From: Diplodia intermedia
Taxonomy: Eukaryota; Ascomycota; Dothideomycetes; Botryosphaeriales; Botryosphaeriaceae
DNA: 64,000 bases
Direction of reading: 5' to 3'
Assembly (NCBI GenBank): GCA_021495925.1
Contig: JAKEKT010000002.1
Location: 186,001-250,000, forward strand
Below, in pieces: positions 19,508 to 29,925 of this stretch. The notes under the pieces are model-generated. The model was not told the DNA's origin and made no database searches. It saw only the letters and a list, made by a program, of their open reading frames with translations. Both the position numbers and the translations under genes were made by a program. How positions within the stretch are numbered: position 1 is the first letter of the stretch; each line of letters opens with the position of its first letter.

Positions 19508-21042
19508 TTACAAATTCGCCCTCTCAGTAACTTCCTCATCCCTCCCCCAGTGCGCCTCCACATCACTCACACAGTCGTAGGTCAGCAGCCAATCTCCCAC
19601 GCCGCTGAACCTCCACGGAAACGGATCACTCCCCTGCACGAGGCCCAACGCCTTGGGGTCCGGGTTCTCGCCCCTGCTCTCCATCTCCTCGTACTCGTCC
19701 CAGGCTGCAAACAGCCTGTCCCTCTCTTCTTGCTCCTCTCCGTCATGGATGTGGTAAAGATGCTGCTGTAGGTTCCCACGTTGCACCACCCTCTCCGTGC
19801 GGTCCTTCCTGCACTTCTCGTACACAGCCAGCGCCCTCCTCTTCTCTTCCTTGCTCTTGTTCTTGATCTTCGCCAGACACAAGCCGAGCACGCTCGCGTC
19901 CTCCAGACTCATTCCCGCGCCGCTAGCCAAGTAGGGTAGTGTGGCGTGGACGGCGTCACCCAGAAGGACGAAGGCACCAGACGGATCGGACCAGCTGGGC
20001 TCGAGCGTGGGCCGGATACACAGTCGCCACTTGTACACGCTCTCGCAGAGAGCCAGTAGCTTCGGAATGCGCGGATCCCAGTCCTTGTACAGGGCGCGCA
20101 TCTCCTCGACGTTTCCTTCCAGCGTCGTCGCCCCGGCGGGCATGTCGTCGGGCACCAGCAGCACCATGTTGAAGAGCTCGCCTCCTCTCAGGACGTAGTT
20201 GACTGTTCCGCTCAAGTCAATACTCCAAACTTCCAGCTTCACCAGTTCCATCCCAGAGAAAGAAGAAGTTCGGCAAACTCACCAGCATGCGCATCCGGCC
20301 CCATCCAATAATTGACCTGCGGATCCTCCACGAACCCCCTCAACTCGGGATCCTTCATCATCTCCTTCGTGCTCAACAGCAACCGGTACGCCAAATCGCC
20401 CGTCTGCACAGGCGGATCCTCCCTCCCCAGCAAAATCTCGCGACACTTGCTATTGATCCCATCCGCGCCCACGACCAGATCCGCCTCCACCCTCTCCCCG
20501 CTCTGCAGCACGCACACCGCCCCCTCCCCCGACCCGTCAATCAACACATCCACCACCCTCGCGCCCACCCTCACCTCGGCGCCCAGCCCCGCCGCCCTCT
20601 CGAGCAACGCCCCGTGCAGCCCCGCGCGATGGAAGTCCCAGAACGGCGTCCCCAGCCGCTTCTCGTACGCGTGGAAGTCCATGGACGCGAGCCGGTTGCC
20701 CTTCCAGCCGAGCATGTTGCAGCGGCGCGGCCGCGTGCGGTGCGCCGACAGCGCGGGCGCCATGCCCCACGCGGTGAGGATGCGCGACGAGTTGGGCAGG
20801 CATTGGATGCCCGCGCCCACCTCGCCGATCTGCGACGCGCCCTCGAGGATGGTGACGCCGTGCCCGGCGAGCAGGAGGGAGATGGCGGCGCCGAGGCCGC
20901 CGAGGCCGGCGCCGACGATGATGATCTGCTTTGTTCGTTAGTTGGAGAAAAGGGGGGCGGGGAGCAGAGAACTTGCGTTGAGCTTGGACGAGGGGTCGCG
21001 CTCGATCCGCTGCTGGACGGGTGGCGGGCCGGCCGGAGACAT
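19508..21042 (-). CDS. FAD-dependent aromatic-ring monooxygenase (salicylate hydroxylase-like)
   Basis: A 467-residue class A flavoprotein hydroxylase. Exons are 21042-20977, 20925-20283 and 20202-19508. Intron 1 (20976-20926) has a GC donor (gcaagt) and a CTAAC branch; without it the FAD motif is not joined to the start. IIIVGAGLGGLGAAISL is the dinucleotide fold, VVGADGINSKCR the DG motif, and VLLGDAVHATLPYLASGAGM the GD motif with the second FAD contact. No membrane helix or signal peptide is seen. Relatives hydroxylate salicylate, 3-hydroxybenzoate, kynurenine or urate (HpxO type); the substrate cannot be read. It lies near a polysaccharide deacetylase, an Old Yellow Enzyme and xanthine dehydrogenase. 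Confidence 0.92.
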
Positions 21043-21736
21043 GGTGGCGGTTGGAGGAGAGAGACAGCAGAACAATGACGTCGGCCAAAAACCAGAGGTT
21101 GGAAAGGCAGGACGGGCTGAAGAATGGTCGTTGTATCACTTGAAGTTCAGCGGACTATCGAAGCTGAAATGGATGGTGCTGAGGCGCGGGTAGCAGCCGC
21201 GGAATTTGACATGACGCTTGAAGGGTGGATGCAGCCAAAAAGCAACAGTGGTGGTAGGGTTGGTGGCACCCGCGGGAATAGACTGCATACTGCCGGCGCT
21301 GCATGTGCACGGCACGCAGCTTCCCCGCGATAAGGTAGGGGCCTGGCTGGGGCGCTTTCCGTTCTTCGTATCATCAGTCCGGGTTGCGCGGCGGCGTAGA
21401 CGTGGCGCGGCTAGGGTTGGGCGCGGTTCGGGAAGGATGTTCGTGCAAGAGTGCAGGAGTGGGGTAACGAGATGGATGGGGGGAGGGGCTGTGACGATCG
21501 GGTAGCCGCGTCGCCCGGGGAGGAAGTCGTGGCCTCGCGATTCTTTCTTCGTTCCTCAAACCACACCTGTGCTTGCTCGAATGCTCATGAACAAATGCTG
21601 GGTATTGCTATAGAGCGATCTCTGAGAGATTCATATGACAAAAGATACGGAGCAAAGAACCACCATCAAACCAGGCTCGCTTCCCATAAAGCCGTCACCA
21701 GCCGTAATGTAGCTCATCAAATGAAACGACGGACGC
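21043..21736. other. Intergenic: promoter of the FAD monooxygenase
   Basis: No gene seen. It contains the promoter of the monooxygenase and the 3' flank of the deacetylase gene. Confidence 0.4.
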
Positions 21737-22862
21737 TTATGCTGCCTTCTTTGCCTCATATTTCTTCATCACCTCCTCAATTGGCGCGGGCATCATCGCA
21801 CCCGGTGCCGGAGTGTTCTTGCTCTTGAAGTCATCACACATTTGCTCCATCGTCACCCACTCCACGCCCTCGTGCTTGTTGATATGCTCAATGATTCTGT
21901 CTCATCGTTAGCGCGGAGCCAATGCTTCCCTTTGTGCTCCACAGCCTACCTCTCATGCATGAGCAAGACATGCGGCCGGCCACTGACGTCCGGGTGGATC
22001 GTCATCGGGAAGACAAACTCATCGTACTCGCGGTAGAAGTAGTCGAAGTGATCCTGGTTTTCGCCAATCAGCTGAAAAGTCTAAGTCAGGGTGTTTGGTT
22101 GCACGCTACTCACCATCCACAGCTCCTCCACCACCTTCGGGCTGACCCAACCATGACTGTTCGGTGCGCCCTTGATGAACATCATCGGCGGCAGATCATC
22201 AATATACCAGCTCCCGGGAATCTCCACCAGCCCCGTCTCCTTGCCCTTGACCAACGGCTTCATCCACTCCTCGGCCTTTTTCTCATAGTCAATCTTGGTC
22301 CACGAATCCTCCGTACGCAGCCAATAGCACTGATAATCGCTGTGACTCATGCTGTGATCGTACTCCACACCGTAACCCAACAGCAACTCGGTGCCCTCGC
22401 GGCTGACTTCCCACCACGGCGCGACGCTGCCGCGCGGGGGCTTCCCCCCGCAGAAGTCGGTCAGCATGCGCCACGTCTTGTCGAGCACGTCGCGCTGCTG
22501 CTCGAACGTCATGTCCTTGGGGTTCTCGTGCGAGTAGCCGTGCAGGCCGATCTCGTGCCCGGCGTCGCGCACCGCCGCGCATTCTTCGGGAAACGTCTCG
22601 AGCGAGTGGCCCGGGATGAACCAGGTCGCCTTGATGGAGTATTTGTCGAAGAGCTTGAGGAGGCGGCGGATGCCAATGGTGCCGGCGAACATGCCTATGG
22701 GAGGGATTCTCAGAACGGCGGGTTTGTGAATGGGATGTGCTGTCGCTGCTGCTTACCGCGGCTGATGTCGCTCGTCGAGTCCTCGCCGCCGTACGAACCG
22801 AGCCAGCCGGCGACCGCGTCGATGTCGACGCCGTAGCTGACGAGCACGCGCTTCTTGCCCAT
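21737..22862 (-). CDS. Polysaccharide deacetylase family protein, Helicobacter HP0310-like
   Basis: A 322-residue CE4/NodB-fold protein in four exons: 22862-22757, 22694-22114, 22071-21950 and 21896-21737. All phases agree. The N-terminus (VLVSYGVDIDAVAGWLGSYG, then MFAGTIGI) and the metal region HEIGLHGYSHENP are present. So are GSVAPWWEVS, PGSWYIDDLPPMMFIKG and the late TIHPDVSGRP block with LLMHERIIEHINKHEGVEWV. Motif order closely follows bacterial peptidoglycan deacetylase HP0310 of H. pylori, and related folds include PuuE allantoinase and cyclic imide hydrolases. No signal peptide is present, so the protein is probably cytosolic, unlike secreted fungal chitin deacetylases. Acceptor 22072 is preferred over an alternative nine bases upstream. 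The substrate is unproven. Confidence 0.92.
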
Positions 22863-23567
22863 AGTTGCTGCTGAGTGGTGTGGAAGGCAAACGAGTCAAT
22901 GAAGGTCCAATGGCGTCCGAGAGCTGTCAGAAGCTGGAACTAGAGCAGTGCTGTCGAAGAGAGAGGGGAGAAAGGAAGTGTGAGGAAGTTGTCACCGAGA
23001 TGCGCATCCAAGAAAAATGCCCGGTCACAAAGCTTTCGCGGCGGGGTAGATTACCTATTGGAAGCGGCCACCAGGCATCAAGACCGCGCCGTCATGCAGG
23101 TGGCCGACGGCGAGCCCAGCTCCATCCCGACCGAAGAGCCAATCTCGACCTCATCCTACCCCTCGCCGTGGCACGACAGCTGCCGTGAGACTGGGTTCGA
23201 TAAGCAAAAAACGGACAGCTTTATCAACAGTGGGGGCACGCAGAAGAGTGGCAGGGGTGGCCATAGCTCCCCCTCCCCCTGATGACGTGCATTTCGTCCA
23301 CCCGCCTGCCGCTCGGGCCCTTGCCCCGCATTCACAGTATCTCCGGCCTTGCCCCACCTGATGAGTCTGCAGTTCGTGAGCGCGAAGCGTGAGGATGGCA
23401 TGAAACTCTCATCTCAATCCTGCGTTCGCCATCGAACGACGGGGAACCGAGCACCTCCTCACGCTGGACTGCTCGGAAGCTACGTTCATGATGCTCTATT
23501 GATATCTCTAACCGGAGGAAACGATTCGTTCCTAATCTACCGTCTAAACAGCAGCTCTACCCCTCGT
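22863..23567. other. Intergenic, no gene seen
   Basis: Contains the promoter of the deacetylase gene and the 3' flank of the Old Yellow Enzyme gene; no other coding signal. Confidence 0.4.
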
Positions 23568-24872
23568 CTACGCCGACGCCTGCTCCTCGAAGAACGGGTA
23601 GTCCACGTAGCCCTTCGGCGGCGGGTCCGCGCCGTAAAAGGTATCGCGATCGTACTGGTTCAGCGGCAGGCCCTCGGCCAGCCTGCGCGGCAGATCGGGA
23701 TTGGCGATGAACCACCGACCGAAGATAACGCAGTCGGCGTCGTCGGCCTCGACCACGGGCGCCGCGTTCTCGCGGTCGAAGCCGCCCGCCGCCAGGAACT
23801 TGATGCCGCCCTTGGCCAGGATGCGGCGGAACGGCACGAGGCTGTTGGGCACCTTCTTGGACGCGGGCGCCGTCGCCTCGGCCTCGACGCCGTCGTGCGC
23901 CGTGTAGGCCGCCAGCGCGTCCAGCTTGCCCTGCTCGTCCAGCACCTCGTCGAAGCGCGGCTCGATCATGTGCACGTACGCGGGCCGCTGCGGCAGCCGC
24001 GCGAGCTGGTCGCACAGGTAGGCCCAGTGCGCGTTGGGGTTGCTGTCCTTGGTGTCCTGGAAGTAGTTGTACGGCGACAGGCGGATGCCGACGCGCTCGC
24101 TGCCCACGGCCGCCGCCACGGCCGCCACCACCTCGAGCGGGAAGCGGCAGCGGTTCTCGACGCTGCCGCCGTACGCATCGGTCCGCCGGTTGACGTTGTC
24201 GTGCAGGAACTGGTCGAGCAGGTAGCCGTTGGCGCCGTGGATCTCGACGCCGTCGAAGCCGGCCTCGTCGACCGCGCGCTTCGCCGCCGCCGCCCACTCG
24301 GCCGTCAGCGCGTGGATCTCGTTGACGCTGAGCGGCCGTGGCGGGTTGTCGGCGTAGGCCGTGCCGTCGAGCGCGTTGCCCGAGATGGGCACGTCGCTGC
24401 TGCTGGGCGGCTGCGCGCCGGCGCGGAACGAGGGGGGTGAGGCGCGGCCGGTGTGCCAAAGCTGGCAGAAGATGTAGCCGCCCTTGGAGTGCACCGCGTC
24501 CGTCACCTTCTTCCACCCGGCCAGTTGTGAGGCTGTGAAGACGCCGGGAACGCCGGGGTAGCCGCTGGCCTACACGATGCAGAAACCGAGTCAGTCATGG
24601 TGCGGATTTGGTGGTCGAGGAGTCCTCACGTAGTGGCAGATGTCGGTGGCCTCGGTCAGGAGCAGACCGCCCTTGCTGGCGCGCTGCTTGTAGTACTCGA
24701 CGGCCAAATCTTGGTGCACAAACACGCCATCACTCTCCTTCTGTGCGCGCATACGCGTAAGGGGAGCGAGGACTATGCGATGGCCCAAAGAGAGCTTGCC
24801 CAGCTGGGTCGGCTTGAAAAGAGCCGTGTCCTTCAGCGGCGCAAAGGTTGGGGTTGTGATTGGCGCAGGCAT
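23568..24872 (-). CDS. NADH:flavin oxidoreductase / Old Yellow Enzyme
   Basis: A 414-residue FMN-dependent ene-reductase of the OYE family with a TIM-barrel fold. Exon 1 is 24872-24630 and exon 2 is 24569-23568 (60-nt intron, phase 0). The FMN/substrate motifs are present: LAPLTRMRAQ, EATDICHY, IFCQLWHTGRAS, then VEIHGANGYLLDQFL with the His/Asn ligand pair and the Tyr proton donor region. RRTDAYGGSVENRCRFPLEV follows, and FGRWFIANPDLPRRL lies near the end. The ATG at 24872 is the first in frame and gives the usual N-terminus. It is divergent from xanthine dehydrogenase (455 bp between starts). Substrates are enones or related oxylipins; the true one is unknown. Confidence 0.94.
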
Positions 24873-25327
24873 TTTCGAGCTGCTGGCAGATCAAATGAGG
24901 AAATAGAGTATGCAGTGCACAGGGAGCAGAGCAAGGGAACGAAAGCAGGAGAGGAAAGAGGTAGTAAAGGGCCCGGGTTGTGCCATCTTGACTTGCTCTT
25001 GTAGGCGCGCAGCTAAACAGTCGCGCGGACGAACACCACCCGGACGCTTGCACCATGGCCGGTGCGCGGTGGTGGAGGAGTGGGAATGGGGTACTTGAGA
25101 GTGGGAGCGAAAAGTGGGAGGGCTGCGGTTTTTAGCGACCAGTAAGCGCTCGAGCGGCAATGCTGACCGACGAATGGTCGCGTCTCTGGCTGCGGCTGAT
25201 CCGCTACGTTGCACAAGGTTAACGTCGGAAAGGCGAGGCAAGAGATAGATAGGCCGCCGCGCGCTGCTCCTCCCGACTCCATATATCCTCTGCATCGCCA
25301 CGGACGTGGTTGAAGTAGCGAGACGTG
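24873..25327. promoter_or_regulatory. Divergent promoter, Old Yellow Enzyme / xanthine dehydrogenase
   Basis: 455 bp between divergent start codons with no coding signal. It includes a tandem GATA element close to the XDH side (separate entry). Confidence 0.55.
25243..25252 (+). promoter_or_regulatory. Tandem GATA sites upstream of xanthine dehydrogenase
   Basis: AGATAGATAG holds two overlapping HGATAR sequences about 76 bp before the XDH ATG. AreA/NIT2 GATA factors activate fungal nitrogen-scavenging genes, including purine catabolism, from such sites. I found no clear TCGG-N6-CCGA (UaY) palindrome beside them. The assignment rests on motif and gene context only. Confidence 0.4.
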
Positions 25328-28300
25328 ATGGCCCTTCCCAAGCCTCCGCAGGCGGCCCGACACGCCGCCGTCTCTCTCTCCGCCGCCGAGGCCCTGACGC
25401 CGTTGATCCAATCCACCTACACAACGCCAACCCTCAGATTCTACCTCAACGGCAACAGGGTTGAGCTTGACAGCCCAGACCCGCATTGGACTCTACTCGA
25501 CTTCATTCGCGCTCAGCATGATCTCAAAGGCACAAAGCTCGGCTGCGGCGAAGGCGGCTGCGGCGCCTGCACCGTCGTCCTCAGCTCGCCCAAGCTTTCC
25601 CCAAGGACCAGGAAGGTCGAGTACCTCGCCGTCAATGCCTGCTTGTTCCCACTCATCGGCGTTGACGGCAAGCATTTGATCACCATTGAAGGCCTCGGGA
25701 CTGTCGACAACCCCCACCCTCTACAGGAGCGCATCGCAAAGCTACATGGCTCGCAGTGTGGCTTCTGCACGCCGGGCATTGTAATGTCTCTCTACGCCGT
25801 AGTGCGGAATGCTTACAATCCGGAAACCCAAGAGTTCGATCTGACCGAGGACACCATCGAAAGAGAAGGACATCTCGACGGCAATCTCTGCCGGTGCACA
25901 GGTTACAAGCCAATCCTGCAGGCGGCCAAGACCTTCGTTACCGAGGACCTGAAGGGCAGATTAGCCCCGGAGAAAGAATCCTCAAAAACCCATGCTGTCG
26001 AGATCGACCTGACCGACGCAAGCCCGAAACCCGGCTGCGGATCCTCGGCTCAGGGCTCCTGTGGAAGACCGGGTGGATGCTGCAGGGACAAAAGCCCATC
26101 TTCAAGCAGCAACAACGAATCAGACAGCGAAAAGTCAACATCGTCCTCTTCAGCGGTGACTGAGCCGGATCCATCACCTCCAACAGCCGAGATTACGGAT
26201 CAGCCCAGAAAAGACTCGGCGACTAGCGGCGCCGCGTACGCAAAACCACTCAAATCCAGGGAGCATGATCCAGAAGGCAAGAAGGTTCAAACAGAGCTTT
26301 CTGCGCCCTTGGCCGGATCTCACCAGGGCGTTCCACAATTCACCTTCAAACCTTACCAACCAAATACTGAACTCATCTTCCCGCCTAGTCTCTGGAAGTA
26401 TGAAAAGCGTCCCTTGTGCTTTGGGAATGACAAGAAGATCTGGTTCCGACCCACCACTCTTGCGCAACTTACAGAGCTCAAGGATGCCTACCCTTCGGCC
26501 AAGCTCGTTGGGGGTGCAAGCGAGGTCCAAGTCGAAGTCCGGTTCAAGGGCTCCGATTTCGCCGTGTCGGTCTATGTGTCGGACATCGAAGAACTCCAGG
26601 AGACGAGACTGCCGAAATCCGAGGCGGAGTGGGATTCCATGACCGAGATTTACCTGGGAGCCAACACGCCGCTCAGCGAGCTGGAGCACGTTTGCAAAGC
26701 CGTGTACGACAAGCTCGGCCAACGCGCGTTGGCCCTGGAAGCTCTCCGCAAGCAATTGCGATACTTCGCCGGCCGCCAGATCCGAAATGTGGCGTCCCTG
26801 GCCGGAAACGTCGCCACGGCATCGCCAATCTCAGACGGCAATCCTGTTTTGCTGGCTGCCGGCGCCGATGTCATGGTCCGGAGCAAGAAAGGCGGCTCCG
26901 TTGCACTTCCCATGTCCGAGTTCTTCCTTGCTTACAGAACAACCACTCTACCACCGGACGCAGTAATCACTCACGTGCGCGTCCCGCTCCCTCCGGCAGA
27001 GGCGCGCGAAATCACAAAAGCATACAAGCAAGCAAAGAGAAAAGACGACGACATTGCCATCGTGACCTCTGCGTATCGGGTCCGCTTGGATGACCGCGGT
27101 GTCGTCACAGACATCTGTCTTGCTTATGGCGGCATGGCACCCACCACCATCGAGGCGAAAGGCGCAAAGAAGGCGCTAGTCGGGAAAACGTGGTTCGATT
27201 CCACGACTCTGGAGGCCGGAATGGATGCTTTGGCCGCAGACTTCAACCTCCCATTCGGCGTTCCTGGAGGGATGGCACACTACCGCCGAGCTCTTGCCGT
27301 GTCGCTCTTCTTCCGCTTCTGGCACGAGGTTGTGGCAGAGCTGGGCCTGGGCGAAGTGGATGAGGACCTCATCCAGGAGATCCACAGGGAAATCTCGTCC
27401 GGCACCCGAGACAACTACAACCCGCACGAGCAGCGGGTCGTTGGGAAGCAGGTTCCGCACCTATCAGCACTGAAGCAGTGCACTGGGGAGGCGCAATACG
27501 TGGACGACATTGAACGCCAAGACAGAGAGTTGTATGGCGCTATGGTCATGTCCTCGAGAGCTCATGCGAAGCTGGTTGAAGTCGACTGGACGCCTGCGCT
27601 GTCGATGCCGGGAGTGGCGGGTTATATCGACAAAGACAGCCTTCCAAAGGAAGCCAATATCTGGGGCTCCGTCAAGAAGGACGAAACCTTCTTCGCTGAC
27701 GGTGAAGTCCTCTCCCATGGTCATACCATCGGCATGGTCTACGCGGAGACGGCGTTGCAGGCCCAAGCTGCCGCGAGGGTTGTCAAGGTCGTCTACGAGG
27801 ACCTGCCCGCAATCCTTACCATCGACGAGGCCATCGAGGCCAACAGTTTCTTCGCCCACGGCAAGCAGCTCAAGAAGGGACTTGCAATCCAGGGGAAGAT
27901 GGACGAGGCGTTTGCAAAGTGCGACCGGATCTTCACCGGCGTCACCAGAGTCGGCGGGCAGGAGCATTTCTACCTGGAGACCAACGCTGCTCTGGCCATT
28001 CCTCACAAGGAAGACGGCTCCATGGAGGTATGGTCCTCCACGCAGAACACCACCGAGACGCAAGAGTTCGTCAGCCAGGTGCTCGGCGTCCCAAGCAACA
28101 GGATCAACGCCCGAGTCAAGCGCATGGGCGGCGCCTTCGGAGGCAAAGAGTCCCGCAGCGTGCCCATCGCCTGCCTTTGCGCCATCGCCGCGAGGAAGGA
28201 AGGCCGACCCGTCCGCGTCATGCTCAACCGCGACGAAGACATGATGACGACGGGGCAGAGACATCCGATCCAAGCGCGCTGGAAGGTCGGCACGACGGCC

Positions 28301-29925
28301 GACGGCAAGCTGCTCGCCCTCGACGCCGACGTCTACGACAACGCCGGCTACTCGCAGGACATGTCGGGCGCCGTCATGGACCGCTGCTGCACGCACCTCG
28401 AGAACTGCTACAACGTGCCCGACGCCCACATCCGCGGCCACGTGTGCCGCACCAACATCCACAGCAACACCGCCTTCCGCGGCTTCGGCGGCCCGCAGGC
28501 AATGTACATCGCCGAGCAGATCATGTACGCCATCGCCGAGGAAACCGGCTTCGACGTCGACGAGCTGCGCGTCCGCAACCTGTACCAGATCGGCGACAGG
28601 ACCCCCTTCCTGCAGCAGATCGACGAGGACTGGCACATCCCCACGATGCTCGACCAGCTCAAGAAATCGGCCGACTTCGAGGCCCGCAAGACGGCGATCC
28701 GGGAGTTCAACCGCACGCACCGCTGGAAGAAGCGCGGCATCAGCCTGATCCCGTCCAAGTTCGGGCTGAGCTTCGCGACGGCGCTGCACCTCAACCAGGC
28801 GGGCGCGTACGTCAAGGTGTACGCCGACGGCAGCGTGCTGCTGCACCACGGCGGCACCGAGATGGGCCAGGGCCTGTACACCAAGATGTGCCAGGTGGCG
28901 GCGCAGGCGCTGGGCGTGCCGCTCGACGCCGTCTTCAACCCGGACTCGCAGAGCTACCAGATCGCCAACGCGTCGCCGACGGCCGCGTCCAGCGGCAGCG
29001 ACCTCAACGGCATGGCGGTCAAGGACGCGTGCGACCAGCTGAACGAGCGGCTCCGGCCGTACTGGGACAAGTACGGCAAGGACGCCGAGTTCAAGACGAT
29101 CGCGCACGCGGCGTACATCGACCGCGTCAATCTTGCCGCCAACGGATTCTGGAAGATGCCTAGGATCGGCTATGTGTGGGGCGAGTACGACGTCAACAAG
29201 GTGAAGGACATGTACTACTACTTCAGTGAGTTTCCCCCTTTCCTTCCTCCTTCCGAAGGAGACCTCGCCCCTCCCCCACCTTACCGACGGAAAACTCTCT
29301 AGAAGGGGAAGAGAGGAGAAAGAACATGTGCTAACACAACCCCCTCACAGCCCAAGGCGTCGCTTGCTCCTCCGTCGAGCTCGACCTTCTCACTGGCGAC
29401 CACACCGTCTTGCGCACCGACATCCTCATGGACGTCGGCCAGAGCATCAACCCGGGCATCGACTACGGCCAGATCGAAGGCGCCTTCGTGCAGGGCGTCG
29501 GCCTCTTCACCATCGAGGAGTCGCTCTGGCACTCGCAGAGCGGGCAGCTCGCCACCCGCGGCCCCGGCAACTACAAGATCCCCGGCTTCTCCGACATCCC
29601 GCAAGTCTTCAACGCGGCGATGCTGAGAGTTGACGGAGACGGAAAGCCGCTGACCTGGAAGCATTTGCGGAGCGTGCAGAGCAGCAAGGGAGTTGGAGAG
29701 CCGCCGCTATTTTTGGGGGCGACGGTTTTCTTTGCGCTGAGGGAGGCGGTGAGGGCGGCGAGGAGAGATAACGAGCTGGCAGATGATAAGTTGGGGGAGA
29801 GGTTTTGCTTGGAGAGCCCCGCGACGGCGGAGAAGTTGCGGTTGGCGGTCGGCGATGCAATTGTGAAGAGGACAGCCGTGAAGCGGAGGGAGGGGGAGAC
29901 GCCGTTTTTCGTGGCGGTTGCTTGA
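25328..29925 (+). CDS. hxA: Xanthine dehydrogenase (purine hydroxylase I)
   Basis: A 1,490-residue molybdo-flavoprotein oxidising hypoxanthine and xanthine to uric acid with NAD. Exon 1 is 25328-29225 and exon 2 is 29351-29925 (125-nt intron, phase 1). [2Fe-2S] domains: GCGEGGCGACTVV near residue 75, then GSQCGFCTPG near 141 with LCRCTGYKP near 187. The FAD domain starts at about 370 (RPTTLAQLTELK), with GRQIRNVASLAGNVATASPI. Molybdenum domains run from about 708, with GGQEHFYLETNAA, FRGFGGPQAMYIAEQ, GTEMGQGLYTK and the catalytic Glu in SKGVGEPPLFLGA. The linker between Fe-S and FAD domains (about residues 215-345) is long, with a Cys cluster (GCGSSAQGSCGRPGGCC) and a Ser tract, which explains the length above the usual ~1,360. 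It is likely nitrogen regulated. Confidence 0.96.

Noticed and set aside
27464..29107. 547-codon minus-strand frame inside xanthine dehydrogenase
   Set aside because: Antisense shadow from the third-position GC bias of XDH; no recognised motif.
19508..29925. Secondary-metabolite gene cluster
   Set aside because: A FAD oxygenase and an ene-reductase are present, but there is no PKS, NRPS, terpene cyclase or DMATS backbone anywhere in the window.
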